A DNA stretch of 64,000 nucleotides from an uncultured Eubacteriales bacterium (GCA_900315425.1 OMZA01000001.1:62001-126000); one strand, 5' to 3'. Shown: positions 9,627 through 20,602, counted from the first letter of the stretch. Numbers and translations are program-made. The notes: generated by a model from the letters alone, not told the origin.

Positions 9627-11564
9627 ATGAAATATGGATATGTAAAAGTTGCGGCAGCTACCTGTGATATAAAGGTAGGAGATGTTACATTTAACGCAGA
9701 CAAGATTATAGAAAATATAGACAAAGCCCTTGAAAAAAAGGTTGAAGCCGTGGTGTTTCCGGAACTTTCTTTAACAGGGTATACCTGTAGTGATTTGTTT
9801 TGGCAAACAGAAATGTTAAACAAGGTCTATGAGGAAACCTTAAGAATAGCAAAACATACTTCAGGAAAAAATATAGTGGCTATAGTGGGTATTCCTTTTG
9901 AAGCTTTAGGTAAACTCTATAACTGTGCAGCAATTATTACTAATGGAAAAGTTATAGGTCTTGTACCAAAGAAGAACCTTCCTAACTATTCGGAATTTTA
10001 TGAGGCAAGACATTTTACGCCGGGATTTAAAGACGCACTAAAGGTTACATTTCCAGGACAGAATGAAGAAGTTTTAATGGGAATGAATATAATCTTTAAA
10101 GATAAGAATATGTCTTCATTTACATTTGCAGTGGAAATATGTGAAGACCTATGGGTACCAAAGGCACCATCGGTTAACCATGCATTGGCAGGAGCCAATA
10201 TTATATTTAATCTTTCCGCTAGTGATGAGATAACCGGTAAATCATCATATAGAAGAGAACTAGTAAGTTCCCAGGCTGCAAGACTTGTATGCGGTTATGT
10301 GTATGCAGATGCAGGTGAAGGAGAATCCACAACAGATCTGGTATTTGCAGGACACAATATAATTGCAGAAAACGGTAGGATTCTTAAAGAATCTGAAAGA
10401 TTTAAAAATGAAATGATTATTGCGGATATAGATATGGATAGGATTGTAAATGAAAGAAGAAAGATGACAACCTATTCACCTAATCCGGAAAAATATATAT
10501 ACAGCAAGGTAGAATTTGAAATTCAGGAAAATGAATGTGTTCTTGAAGATAAGATTTTTCAGAATCCGTTTGTGCCTGACAATATGGATAAGAGAAATGA
10601 AAGATGTAATGAGATTCTTACAATTCAGTCGATGGGGCTTAAAAAGAGAATAGCTCATACTAATGCTAAGTCAGTAGTTGTGGGAATATCCGGTGGTTTG
10701 GATTCTACTTTGGCACTTCTAGTTGCTGTAAGGGCAATGGATGCACTAAAAAGAGATAGAAAAGATATACTGGCTGTTACCATGCCGGGATTTGGAACTA
10801 CAGATAGAACCTATGACAACGCAGTAACCCTTATTAAAAACCTAGGGGCTACATTTATGGAAATAAGCATAAAGGATGCGGCTACAAAGCACTATGAAGA
10901 TATAGGTCATGATATAAATGTTCATGATGTTACCTATGAAAATGTTCAGGCAAGGCAGAGAACCTTGTATCTTATGAACCTGGCCAATGAACACGGAGGA
11001 TTTGTAATAGGTACAGGAGACTTATCGGAACTGGCCTTAGGATGGGCAACATATAACGGAGACCACATGTCTATGTATGGGGTAAATGCTTCCATACCAA
11101 AGACATTAGTAAGACATTTGGTTAAGTATTATGCAGATACATGTGGTAATGAAGAGTTAGAAAAAACACTGTTAGATGTTTTGGATACACCTGTTAGTCC
11201 GGAATTATTACCACCAAAAGAAAATGGAAATATATCCCAGAAAACAGAGGATTTGGTGGGACCTTACGAGCTTCATGATTTCTTCATGTATTATATGCTT
11301 AGACTTGGATATGGACCGGAAAAAATATTCTTCCTTGCCAATAATGCATTTTCAGAAAAATATGATAAAGCGACAATATATAAATGGTTAAGAAATTTTT
11401 ATTATAGATTTTTTGCACAGCAGTTTAAAAGATCTTGTTTACCAGATGGACCAAAAGTTGGTACAGTGGCGGTGTCTCCAAGAGGGGACTTGAGGATGCC
11501 AAGTGATGCCTGTGCCAGACTTTGGATTGAGAGATTGGAGAAAATATGGGATTGCAAATCATAA
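9627..11564 (+). CDS. nadE: Glutamine-dependent NAD+ synthase
   Basis: 645 residues, the long two-domain form. The N-terminal nitrilase-fold amidase (about 1-290) releases ammonia from glutamine: the catalytic Glu lies in VVFPELSLTGY, the Lys in VPKKNLPNY and the nucleophile Cys in FAVEICEDLWVP (about residue 172). The C-terminal synthetase domain (about 330-645) has the PP-loop SGGLDST near residue 355 and GTGDLSELALGW. It converts deamido-NAD to NAD with ATP. The last 19 bp overlap the start of addB, implying co-transcription and probably translational coupling. Confidence 0.97.
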   Translation: MKYGYVKVAAATCDIKVGDVTFNADKIIENIDKALEKKVEAVVFPELSLTGYTCSDLFWQTEMLNKVYEETLRIAKHTSGKNIVAIVGIPFEALGKLYNCAAIITNGKVIGLVPKKNLPNYSEFYEARHFTPGFKDALKVTFPGQNEEVLMGMNIIFKDKNMSSFTFAVEICEDLWVPKAPSVNHALAGANIIFNLSASDEITGKSSYRRELVSSQAARLVCGYVYADAGEGESTTDLVFAGHNIIAENGRILKESERFKNEMIIADIDMDRIVNERRKMTTYSPNPEKYIYSKVEFEIQENECVLEDKIFQNPFVPDNMDKRNERCNEILTIQSMGLKKRIAHTNAKSVVVGISGGLDSTLALLVAVRAMDALKRDRKDILAVTMPGFGTTDRTYDNAVTLIKNLGATFMEISIKDAATKHYEDIGHDINVHDVTYENVQARQRTLYLMNLANEHGGFVIGTGDLSELALGWATYNGDHMSMYGVNASIPKTLVRHLVKYYADTCGNEELEKTLLDVLDTPVSPELLPPKENGNISQKTEDLVGPYELHDFFMYYMLRLGYGPEKIFFLANNAFSEKYDKATIYKWLRNFYYRFFAQQFKRSCLPDGPKVGTVAVSPRGDLRMPSDACARLWIERLEKIWDCKS

Positions 11565-14500
11565 TGGGAAAAAGCGGTAGTGGAAAAACCGCTCATATGT
11601 TAAGAGAAATGATTGATAATTCAAAGGGCCTTCCGGATGTTACCGGGAGGCTTCTGTACATTGTACCGGAACAATTCACCATGGAGACTCAGAAAAATAT
11701 TGTGAAATATTCTAATGGTGCAGGTTCTATGGCAATAGATGTACTTAGCTTTGATAGATTAGCAAAACGTGTATTTGAGGAGCAGGGTTATAATCCCCTT
11801 ACAATTCTTGATGATACAGGAAAGTGTCTGATACTTAGAAAAATTATTGAGGATAATAAAAATAGATTGGGGATATTTGCTAAAAAGGCTGGGTACCCGG
11901 GATTCATAGATGAAATGAAATCCGTTATTAGCGAATTCTATCAGTATGGAATAAAAGCAAAGAATTTACAAGACATAATAAATGACGAAAAAATAAGTAA
12001 GCTGTTAAAGGAAAAGCTTAAGGATATCCACGTAATCCTTACGGAGTTTGACGCATTTATTAAGGATAAGTACGTGGTAAATGAAGAGCTGTTACATAAG
12101 CTTATTACACTTATTCCTGATTCAGAGTTTATCAAAAACAGTCAGGTCTACCTTGATGAATATACAGGTTTCACCCCTATTCAGTATGATGTGTTAAGGC
12201 AACTTTTAAAATACTCAAAGAACGTAACATTTGCTGCTACTATAAGGGATGCTGACAAAGTGGATTTTGCCCATGTGGATACCAGGACAAATATTTTTGG
12301 ACTGGGAATCAAAGCAGTAAATATGCTAAAGACCATAGCTATGGAAGAAGGAGTAGAGGTTAGTTCTGATATTATAATGCAGGAAAATCATCGCTTTAAA
12401 AAAGATGAATTAATACATTTGGAAAAATCGCTTTTCAAATATAAGTATGATGCATTAGAGGTGATTGATAAAAATAGCATAAATATATATTCCTGTCAGG
12501 ATACAGAAGACGAAGTCAGATTCCTGGCAAGAAATATAAGAGAACTTATATTTTCCGGATACAGATATAAGGATATTGCAGTTATTACCGGTGACATTCA
12601 TGGATATTCTCCTATAATTTCAGAGATATTCAGTAAGAATGATATCTCCTTTTTTATAGATGACAAGAAAAGTATGACTGAGAATCCTATAGTTGAAACT
12701 ATAAGAGCTCTTCTTAACATGATTATGGAAAACTTTAGTCAGGAAACGGTATTTGCATATTTAAGGCGAAGTCTTACAAATATTACCATGGAAGAAGCAG
12801 ATGAGCTGGAAAACTATGTAATATCCAAAGGAATCAGGGGAAAGAGTAAGTATTTTAAGGAGTTTGTTCAACGACCTGAAGCCATTAAAAGAGGCATGGA
12901 AACTGATCCAAAGGAATTACAGCATTTAAATGAAATTAGAGAAAAGTTCATAATAGAAATTGCAGATATTGCAGATTTCTTTAAGAAACCTAAGAAAAAT
13001 AGCGTTTCTGAAAGCTTCGATGTAATAAATATTTATTTAGAAAATATTGGTGCCAAAGATAAGTTAGAAGACATGAAAGAGCATTTTCAGGCCATGGGCG
13101 ATTTATCAAAGGTAAGGGAGTATATGCAGGCCTTTACAAAGGTTAACGAACTCACTGAAAAAATGAAGAATCTAATTGGCATGGAAAAACTAAAAGTAGA
13201 TGAGTTTTTAGCTCTTTTAGAGTCAGCCTTTGAAGATATAAAAGTCGGTGTAGTTCCGGCATCTTTAGACAGAGTTGTAGTAGGAGATATTCAGCGAACC
13301 AGATTAAATGATATTAAAGTGTTATTTTTAATTGGTGCCAATGAGGGAATAATTCCGGCAGCAGAGGGAGATGGAAAGGTACTTTCTGAAACCGAAAGAA
13401 GATATATGCAGGGTAAGGGTATAGAGATGGCACCGGATTCCAGAGAAAATGGATTTATACAAAAATACTATCTCTATCTTATTCTTACCAAAATGTCAGA
13501 TAAATTGGTGGTAACTTATAAGAAAACAGATGGAACTAATTCTGCATCACCTTCGTATATAATCAGAACTTTAATTAATTTATTTAAGGATTTAAAGGTT
13601 AAGGAAAGTGAAAAATGTAGCAAAATGTTAGCTTATAACATTGATATGGCTTTGGAATATGTGGCAGAGAATATATCTGATTTCAGAAATGATTATATGC
13701 TACAAAAGGAGCAGGAAAGATTCATAGATATTTATAATGTTTTAAAGAAAAATGATGTAGATATGACGGATTTGATAGAAGCTTCAGAGTATGCATATAA
13801 AGAAACGGAGTTAGGAGCTGATATAGCTTCAGTAATTTATGGCAGAGAACTCCATAATTCTGTATCCAGACTTGAGAGGTATGTAAATTGTGCCTATAGC
13901 CAATTTTTAAATTATGGTCTTAATCTATATCCTAGAAGAGAATTTGAATTAAACCAGATGGATATTGGTAATATATATCATGCTGTTATGCAGGAATTTG
14001 TTAATCAGGTGATAGATAAAAAAATTGATTTGGTAAAGCTTTCTGATTCTGAAAGGGAAAATATTATTACTAATATCGTAAATATCCAGGGGGAGAATAT
14101 TGCCAGGGATATTTTTGAAGATAGTAGTAGAAATAAATACATGAAAAAGGTTATTAACAGAATAGCCAATAAAACTGCCTGGGCCATACAGGAACAGATA
14201 AAGAGCGGTAAATTTATGCCTGAATATACTGAATGTAAATTCGATTCTAAAAAGGACGTAAAAGAGTTAAGTTTTAGTTATGACAATGGAAGTGAAATGA
14301 CACTTAAAGGAATAATTGACAGAGTTGACTATTATCAGGATGGAGATGATGTCTATGTTAGAATTATTGATTACAAAACCGGTGGTAAAAAACTAGAATT
14401 AAACGATGCCTACAATGGTTTGCAGATTCAGTTGATTATATATATGAAAGCAGCTATGGCCATGGCAAAGAAAAAATATCCGGATAAAAACATTATACCG

Positions 14501-15040
14501 GCAGGAATATTTTATTTAGGAGTCGGTGATGAAGATATTAAAAAAGAAGATTTAAAGAGTGATGTATTTGATGAAAATGGGGAATTTTCTAAGGAATACA
14601 AGGATTTAAAACTTCAAAACTATACATTAAATGGATTAATAAATCAGTCTGCCAAGGTGTTGATGGCTATGGATGAAGTATTTACGCAACCTAGTCAGGC
14701 CAAATCTAAGGTTATAAATGTAAAAATGAAAAAGGATGGAAGCCCGGATTCTAATGCTTTATCCAGACTTAAAAGTACTGAGCAGCTAAATGACTTAGTG
14801 GAATGTATTAAAAATAAAGCCGGAAGCATTGGTAAGGATATGACAGATGGAAAAATAGCTATTAATCCTACCAAAGTAAGTGATAGTCTCAGTGCATGTA
14901 CTTACTGTGATTACAAAGAGGTTTGTAAATTTGATAGAAGAATTAAAAATTTTGATTATAAGAGATTCAAAACGTTAGAAGAGAGTGAACTATGGGAAAA
15001 AATAAAAGAAGGAGGTAAATCTGATGCCGAATTGGACTAA
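11546..15040 (+). CDS. addB: AddB, helicase-exonuclease subunit B
   Basis: 1164 residues. Partner of AddA in the AddAB (RexAB-like) double-strand break resection complex. It has an N-terminal Walker A (IIMGKSGSGKT, residues 5-15), a degenerate helicase core and a C-terminal RecB-type nuclease domain with GIIDRVDYY and IIDYKTGGKK. Four cysteines expected to hold a 4Fe-4S cluster are visible: one in YVNCAYSQF (near 782) and three in CTYCDYKEVC (near 1118-1127). It overlaps nadE by 19 bp and addA by 17 bp. A short GAGAAAAT precedes the ATG used here. Confidence 0.96.
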   Translation: MGLQIIMGKSGSGKTAHMLREMIDNSKGLPDVTGRLLYIVPEQFTMETQKNIVKYSNGAGSMAIDVLSFDRLAKRVFEEQGYNPLTILDDTGKCLILRKIIEDNKNRLGIFAKKAGYPGFIDEMKSVISEFYQYGIKAKNLQDIINDEKISKLLKEKLKDIHVILTEFDAFIKDKYVVNEELLHKLITLIPDSEFIKNSQVYLDEYTGFTPIQYDVLRQLLKYSKNVTFAATIRDADKVDFAHVDTRTNIFGLGIKAVNMLKTIAMEEGVEVSSDIIMQENHRFKKDELIHLEKSLFKYKYDALEVIDKNSINIYSCQDTEDEVRFLARNIRELIFSGYRYKDIAVITGDIHGYSPIISEIFSKNDISFFIDDKKSMTENPIVETIRALLNMIMENFSQETVFAYLRRSLTNITMEEADELENYVISKGIRGKSKYFKEFVQRPEAIKRGMETDPKELQHLNEIREKFIIEIADIADFFKKPKKNSVSESFDVINIYLENIGAKDKLEDMKEHFQAMGDLSKVREYMQAFTKVNELTEKMKNLIGMEKLKVDEFLALLESAFEDIKVGVVPASLDRVVVGDIQRTRLNDIKVLFLIGANEGIIPAAEGDGKVLSETERRYMQGKGIEMAPDSRENGFIQKYYLYLILTKMSDKLVVTYKKTDGTNSASPSYIIRTLINLFKDLKVKESEKCSKMLAYNIDMALEYVAENISDFRNDYMLQKEQERFIDIYNVLKKNDVDMTDLIEASEYAYKETELGADIASVIYGRELHNSVSRLERYVNCAYSQFLNYGLNLYPRREFELNQMDIGNIYHAVMQEFVNQVIDKKIDLVKLSDSERENIITNIVNIQGENIARDIFEDSSRNKYMKKVINRIANKTAWAIQEQIKSGKFMPEYTECKFDSKKDVKELSFSYDNGSEMTLKGIIDRVDYYQDGDDVYVRIIDYKTGGKKLELNDAYNGLQIQLIIYMKAAMAMAKKKYPDKNIIPAGIFYLGVGDEDIKKEDLKSDVFDENGEFSKEYKDLKLQNYTLNGLINQSAKVLMAMDEVFTQPSQAKSKVINVKMKKDGSPDSNALSRLKSTEQLNDLVECIKNKAGSIGKDMTDGKIAINPTKVSDSLSACTYCDYKEVCKFDRRIKNFDYKRFKTLEESELWEKIKEGGKSDAELD

Positions 15041-18000
15041 AAACCAGGAAAAAGTATTCGAAATAGAGAATGGAACAACTAGAAATCTTTTGGTATCCGC
15101 AGCAGCAGGCTCTGGAAAAACAGCTGTGTTAGTGGAAAAGGTTATTAGAATGATTATGGATAAAGATAATCCTCTAGATATAGACAGACTTCTTTTGGTA
15201 ACTTATACCAATGCGGCTGCTAAGGAATTAAAGGATAGAATCCTTGGCGCTATAGAAAAAGCTGTTGAAGAAAATCCCTTCAATGAACATTTGAGAAATC
15301 AGCAGACCTATATTCACAATGCATACATTACTACTGTACATGGATTTTGTTTAAGACTAATTAAGGAATACTTTATAGAATTAAACATAGATGCCGGTGT
15401 GAGAGTAATGGATGAGGGGGAAGCTTCACTTTTAAAAGATGATGTGTTAAAGGTTGTTATAGAAGACTATTACGAATCTGAATCGGAAAGATTTACGAAT
15501 TTCGTAAGACAGCTTACATCAGATACCAAAGATACAGTCCTAAAAGATAATATATTAAAGCTATATGAGCAGGCCATGAATAAACCCTGGCCACAGGAAT
15601 GGTTGGATTCTTGTGTAAATAGATATGACATAAATAGCATAGAAGAATTCTACGGTGATCCATATTTTAAAGATATTATAAACAACTATAAAAAAAATCT
15701 ATTATCCATTGATAAAATATATACGACATTGGTAAATTACTGTAAAGATTTGGAATTGGAAAAATATGTAGTTTATTATTCTAAAGAACAAAATGAAATA
15801 AAAGAATATGTGGATAGTCTTTTAAAAATGGAATCTGTAAGAGATATGATTTTAAAGGCTAAAAGTTTTAAATTTCCTTCAGCTCTCAGGAAAAATAAAA
15901 ATGAAATAGATGATAAGGATTCTGAAAGAATAAAAAAATGGAGAGAAAAGGTCAAAAAAATAATCTATGGTTTAAATGAATTTGCAATAGAAGATGAGAG
16001 TAAGTGCATAGAAATATTTCACAAGTGCAGGGATAATATGGAGACTTTCGTAGATGTAACAAAGACATTTATGATGGCTTACAAGGAAGAAAAACTCAAG
16101 CGCAATCTTATTGATTTCCATGATTTTGAACACTATGCTATTGAACTTTTAGTAGAAAAGCATGGGGATGATGTGATTCAAACTGATATTGCTAGGGACG
16201 TTTCTCAAAAATTCGATGTGATTATGATTGATGAATATCAGGACAGTAACTCTGTTCAGGAAACTATTCTTAAGGCTTGTTCGGGAGAATATGAAGGTCG
16301 ATTCAATCGAATTATGGTGGGAGATGTTAAACAAAGTATTTATAGTTTTAGAGGCTCTGAACCACAGCTGTTTATAGAAAAGTATAATCAGTATAAAAAT
16401 GATAGTAAAAACGAATTAGTTTTATTAGATCAGAATTTTAGAAGTTCAGAAATTGTAATTGATTCCTGCAACTATATTTTCAAACAGATTATGAGGGAAA
16501 GTACCGGCGGCATAGATTACGATGATGAGAACAGGTTATATTTTGGAGCTGTTAACCCTGAATGTAAAGATGCGAAACTTAAAAAGAATTTAAATGATTC
16601 GTCTGAATTTATTGTAGTTACGAAGGAAGATGAGTTTGAAAAAGAAGACAATATTTCTATAGAATGCACGGTTGTGGCAGATAAAATTCAGGAATTTACA
16701 GACAAGACCACAGGGCTTACCATTTATGACAAGGATAAAAAGTGTTATAGAACTGCAAGATATTCAGATATTGCAGTGTTAGTAAGTACCCTTAAAGTAG
16801 AGGCCAATACTTTATCAGAGACATTGGCTCTTAGAAATATTAAAAGCGTAATTAAACAGAAAGAGGGATATTTTGATACTGTAGAGGTTTCAACGGTTTT
16901 AAGCTATTTAAAAATCATCGATAATCCTTTGCAGGATATACAGATGGCGGCTGTTTTGCTATCGCCAATTGGTGGCATAACAGATAAAGAAATATCTGTA
17001 TTAAGGGCGGCAGCAGGTAAGAAATATCACCTTATGGATAATATTAGAGCGTTTTTAAATGAATCATCAAATGAGGAGTTTTCATTAAATAAAACTGCTC
17101 TGTCAGCTTTAAGTCAACAAGAGATTAACGAATTAAAAGATAAGCTTAAGACTTTTATAGACAGGCTTAACAGCTATAGAGAAAAGGTGAAATATGAAAA
17201 GGTCAGTGAGTTGATTAGTAGAATCTATTATGACACAGGCTACTTTAATTATATTTCTGCTATGCCTAATGGAGCCCAGAGAAGAGCTAATCTTTCGACG
17301 TTAAAAAACATGGCCCTTAACTACGAAGAGGGAAGCTACAAGGGACTATATAATTTTGTAAGATATATTTATAAAATGCAAAAGCACAAGGTAGAAATGG
17401 GAGAGACAGAGCTTAATTCTGAAAATGATGATGCAGTTAATATTATGACCATGCACAAAAGTAAGGGGCTTGAATATCCAATTGTCATTATTCCGTTTTT
17501 GGAAAAGCAGTTTAATCAAAGTGATGCCAATGCCAAGGTGATTATTGATTCTGGCATGGGTGTGGCAATGAACTATACAGATCCAAAAACTGGAATTGTA
17601 TATACAAATCTGTATAAGAAATTGATGAAGGATGATATTAATAAATCCATGATTCAAGAGCGAATAAGACTTTTGTATGTGGCCTGTACCAGAGCCAGAG
17701 AAAAGCTTGTATTGATTGCAGGACAGGTGGATAACAAAAATATAGAATCCATGTTAGATGCAAGAGAAGAACAGGATGAGTATATTGGATACGACAATAT
17801 TATAAAATCAAAGTCTATGTTTGATTTTGTAAAACACATTTTTGGAAGAAATAAAATCTGTGAAATTCTATACGAAAAAATGGATATTGAAGAGCCAAAG
17901 GGGAATCCAATGTATCGTGAAAACTCTAACTTTTCTATGTCCTTAGTTTGGTTTGAAAAAGAAGTTCAAGATAAGATTAAAGCAGCATATAATGAAAAAA

Positions 18001-18836
18001 CAAATATGGATAAGCTTTTAAATCTTCGGGAGGATTATGCCTATGATGAGGAATTTCAGGATAAATTGCAAAACTCCTTAGAGGCTAAATATGAATTTTC
18101 GAAGGAAACCTACACCCATGCAAAAATGAGTGTTTCAGAGATAAAGAAGATAGGATTAGATAGGGCTAAAGACTATTCAAATACAGAGGAGTATGATGAA
18201 GATAGCAGAAAAGCTGAAGATGAAGAGACGTCAATATCCACATCAGAGCTTAAAGGAAAGCAGCTAATTGGTGCCTTAAGAGGAACGGCTTATCATAACA
18301 TTTTTGAAAAACTTGATTATAGCAAAGAATTTACAAAGGAATATATTGAAGAGGTAATAAAAGAGTTAGTGGCTAATAACAAGATAGACACTCAGGTTGT
18401 AGATACCATTAAGATATCGGACTTTGTGAATTTTGATAAGACAGATGTTGCAAAGAGAATGAGAAAGGCTCATGATATTGGCAGACTTTACAGAGAGACA
18501 CAGTTTGTGGCAGGTGTTAAAGAAGGGGAATTAAAGGAACTAGAAGACATTTCTTTAGAATCCGGTGAAAATGAGAACTATCTAAAGTTTAAAAGAATCG
18601 ATACATCAGGAGATAGTGTTATCATTCAGGGTATTATAGATGCCTGGTATGTGGAAGATGGAGAAATAGTTATCGTGGATTATAAGACTGACAAAATAAA
18701 AGATATCAGTGAACTTAAGAGAAAGTATTATGTCCAGTTGGAATTGTACGCCTTAGCTGTGGAAAATATCACCGGTTATAAGGTTAAGGAGAAGGTTTTG
18801 TATTCCGTTAGATTGTGTGATAGTATTAGTTGGTAA
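15024..18836 (+). CDS. addA: AddA, helicase-nuclease subunit A
   Basis: 1270 residues, UvrD-like superfamily 1 helicase with a C-terminal nuclease. Motif I is VSAAAGSGKTAVL (about 27-39), motif II IDEYQDSN (near 400), motif III-IV regions GDVKQSIYSFRG and LDQNFRSS, and motifs V-VI TMHKSKGLEYPIV and LLYVACTRAREKL. The nuclease domain near the end has IVDYKTDK (about 1217). The start follows AAGGAGGTAAATCTG, an excellent ribosome site located inside the end of addB. With AddB it processes DNA ends for RecA loading, regulated by Chi sites. Confidence 0.97.
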   Translation: MPNWTKNQEKVFEIENGTTRNLLVSAAAGSGKTAVLVEKVIRMIMDKDNPLDIDRLLLVTYTNAAAKELKDRILGAIEKAVEENPFNEHLRNQQTYIHNAYITTVHGFCLRLIKEYFIELNIDAGVRVMDEGEASLLKDDVLKVVIEDYYESESERFTNFVRQLTSDTKDTVLKDNILKLYEQAMNKPWPQEWLDSCVNRYDINSIEEFYGDPYFKDIINNYKKNLLSIDKIYTTLVNYCKDLELEKYVVYYSKEQNEIKEYVDSLLKMESVRDMILKAKSFKFPSALRKNKNEIDDKDSERIKKWREKVKKIIYGLNEFAIEDESKCIEIFHKCRDNMETFVDVTKTFMMAYKEEKLKRNLIDFHDFEHYAIELLVEKHGDDVIQTDIARDVSQKFDVIMIDEYQDSNSVQETILKACSGEYEGRFNRIMVGDVKQSIYSFRGSEPQLFIEKYNQYKNDSKNELVLLDQNFRSSEIVIDSCNYIFKQIMRESTGGIDYDDENRLYFGAVNPECKDAKLKKNLNDSSEFIVVTKEDEFEKEDNISIECTVVADKIQEFTDKTTGLTIYDKDKKCYRTARYSDIAVLVSTLKVEANTLSETLALRNIKSVIKQKEGYFDTVEVSTVLSYLKIIDNPLQDIQMAAVLLSPIGGITDKEISVLRAAAGKKYHLMDNIRAFLNESSNEEFSLNKTALSALSQQEINELKDKLKTFIDRLNSYREKVKYEKVSELISRIYYDTGYFNYISAMPNGAQRRANLSTLKNMALNYEEGSYKGLYNFVRYIYKMQKHKVEMGETELNSENDDAVNIMTMHKSKGLEYPIVIIPFLEKQFNQSDANAKVIIDSGMGVAMNYTDPKTGIVYTNLYKKLMKDDINKSMIQERIRLLYVACTRAREKLVLIAGQVDNKNIESMLDAREEQDEYIGYDNIIKSKSMFDFVKHIFGRNKICEILYEKMDIEEPKGNPMYRENSNFSMSLVWFEKEVQDKIKAAYNEKTNMDKLLNLREDYAYDEEFQDKLQNSLEAKYEFSKETYTHAKMSVSEIKKIGLDRAKDYSNTEEYDEDSRKAEDEETSISTSELKGKQLIGALRGTAYHNIFEKLDYSKEFTKEYIEEVIKELVANNKIDTQVVDTIKISDFVNFDKTDVAKRMRKAHDIGRLYRETQFVAGVKEGELKELEDISLESGENENYLKFKRIDTSGDSVIIQGIIDAWYVEDGEIVIVDYKTDKIKDISELKRKYYVQLELYALAVENITGYKVKEKVLYSVRLCDSISW

Positions 18837-18866
18837 AAGGTTTTAAATTTGGAGGATGGAAGTTAT

Positions 18867-19898
18867 ATGATATATCCTGATTTTATAAAGCCTGGTGACA
18901 CCATTGCATGTACTGCAGTGTCAGATGGGGTTGGAGAAGAATTAGACAAAAAAAGATTTGAAAACGGTAGAGATAATCTTAAGAAAAACGGATATGATGT
19001 GATATTTACAGACAACGTCTTTACTGCAGATAAGTGGTATAGAAGTAGTGAAGGCAGTGTTAGAGGTAAAGAGTTTAACCAGCTTTTTGATGATGATAAA
19101 GTCAAAGCTATTGTTGCAGCAAAGGGCGGTAACTTTCTTTGTGAAATGTTAGAATACATTGATTTTGACAAGGTTAAAAATAATCCTAAGTGGTTTCAGG
19201 GCTACTCAGATAATACCTGTCTTGTACATGCCCTTACCACTAAATGCGATATAGCAACAGTATATGGTAACAATTTTGGGGATTTTGGTGCATATGAGTG
19301 GGATGAGAGTGTGAGAAATCACATGAACATACTTACAGGTAAGAAACTGCTTCAGACCTCCTATAAAAGATATCAACACGACAGGGTAGATAGTGTAACC
19401 GGTCTTGAAGGTTATAATTATGACAGGGATGTGGACTGGAAAATAAATAAAGAATTTGAAACGGCGGATGCTTCTGTAACTTTTTCTGGAAGATTAATTG
19501 GTGGTTGTATGGATGTGTTGAGATTACTTCAGGGAACTAGATACGACGGCACATTGGAGTTCATAGAAAAATATAAAAATGATGGAATTATATGGTATCT
19601 GGAAACATTCGACTATTCCGGAGAGACCTTAATGATGGATCTGTGGAAATTCAAAGAGTTAGGTTGGTTTAAGTATGTAAAGGGCTTTATATTTGGAAGA
19701 CCTTTGTTCTTTAGAAATTTTGAAGATGCAAACTACACAGAAACGGTGGAATACATTTTAAAGGATTTAAATGTGCCTATTATCTACGATTGCGACTTTG
19801 GACACAGAGGTCCTAGATTTGCCATAGTAAGTGGAGCTGTTGCAAATGTAGTTTGGAATCCTGACCACACAGGTAGTATGGAATTTGAGTTTAAGTGA
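18867..19898 (+). CDS. S66 family peptidase (LD-carboxypeptidase / MccF-like)
   Basis: 343 residues. The serine peptidase S66 fold is shown by the nucleophile motif GYSDNT (near residue 113, as GYSD in LdcA/MccF), the Glu-containing WYLETFDYS near 240 and the His in DCDFGHRGPRFAI near 315. The family trims L,D-peptide bonds in recycled muropeptides or, in the MccF branch, detoxifies microcin-like acyl-adenylates. No signal peptide, so cytoplasmic. ATG 18867 is preferred over an in-frame TTG at 18849 because GGAGG lies 11 nt before it. The 343-residue length fits MccF-type as well as LdcA; the exact substrate cannot be assigned here. Confidence 0.85.
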   Translation: MIYPDFIKPGDTIACTAVSDGVGEELDKKRFENGRDNLKKNGYDVIFTDNVFTADKWYRSSEGSVRGKEFNQLFDDDKVKAIVAAKGGNFLCEMLEYIDFDKVKNNPKWFQGYSDNTCLVHALTTKCDIATVYGNNFGDFGAYEWDESVRNHMNILTGKKLLQTSYKRYQHDRVDSVTGLEGYNYDRDVDWKINKEFETADASVTFSGRLIGGCMDVLRLLQGTRYDGTLEFIEKYKNDGIIWYLETFDYSGETLMMDLWKFKELGWFKYVKGFIFGRPLFFRNFEDANYTETVEYILKDLNVPIIYDCDFGHRGPRFAIVSGAVANVVWNPDHTGSMEFEFK

Positions 19899-19904
19899 TA
19901 TAAT

Positions 19905-19943
19905 AGATTAAAATATTATAGGTGTGGATGTAATATTTTATCT
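19905..19943 (+). other. Long AU-rich hairpin before the YwlG-like gene
   Basis: AGATTAAAATATTA pairs with TAATATTTTATCT (one bulged T) around a 12-nt GU-rich loop. There is no terminal T run, so this could be a weak terminator for the S66 gene or a leader structure of the next gene. Confidence 0.4.
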
Positions 19944-19966
19944 TAAAATAATACGAGGTGATAAAA

Positions 19967-20545
19967 ATGGCTAATGGAATATCTACAGACACTAATTTTG
20001 ATGTAAGTAAAGTAATTGAGGAAACAGAAAAAGTTGTAAGAGAACTTCTTGCAGAAGCAAGACTTGAAAAGGGAAATATCTTAGTAGTCGGTTGTTCTTC
20101 TAGTGAAATAGATGCTCATCAGATAGGTTCTTTTTCAAGCAAGGAGATAGGTGAAGCGGTATTTAATACCATCAATAAAGTAACAAAGGAGCATGGGCTT
20201 TATCTGGCAACTCAGTGTTGTGAACATTTAAATAGAGCTCTTATTGTGGAAAAAGAATGTGCTGAAAAGTATAATCTTGAGATAGTAAATGTAGTGCCAA
20301 GACTCAAGGCCGGTGGCTCATTTTCTACAGCAGCCTATGAAGGTTTCAACAATCCTGTGGCAGTAGAAAAAATCCAGGCTCATGCAGGAATAGATATTGG
20401 AGATACCCTTATAGGAATGCATCTTAGAGCAGTTGCAGTACCTGTAAGAATTGGACAAAAAAGAATAGGGGATGCCAATGTAGTGTGTGCTAGAACCAGA
20501 TACAAATATGTAGGCGGACCAAGAGCATCTTACAATAATGATTAG
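19967..20545 (+). CDS. YwlG/UPF0340 family protein (TIGR01440)
   Basis: 192 residues from ATG 19967 (GAGGTG lies 6 nt before). Recognisable by LVVGCSSSEIDAHQIGSFSS, ATQCCEHLNRALIVE and the C-terminal VGGPRA. The family is widespread in Firmicutes, often near ywlF/upp/glyA, and has no established biochemical role; the clustered Cys residues and QCCEHLNR motif suggest ligand or metal binding. Cytoplasmic. It ends at a bidirectional terminator shared with degV. Confidence 0.85.
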   Translation: MANGISTDTNFDVSKVIEETEKVVRELLAEARLEKGNILVVGCSSSEIDAHQIGSFSSKEIGEAVFNTINKVTKEHGLYLATQCCEHLNRALIVEKECAEKYNLEIVNVVPRLKAGGSFSTAAYEGFNNPVAVEKIQAHAGIDIGDTLIGMHLRAVAVPVRIGQKRIGDANVVCARTRYKYVGGPRASYNND

Positions 20546-20558
20546 CGGACAAATTAAT

Positions 20559-20602
20559 AGCCATCACTTTTTCATAGTGGGAAAAGTGATGGCTTATTTT
20601 TA
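20559..20602. terminator. Bidirectional terminator between ywlG-like gene and degV
   Basis: AGCCATCACTTTTTC pairs with GAAAAGTGATGGCT, with T-rich tails on both strands. It separates two convergent genes. Confidence 0.88.
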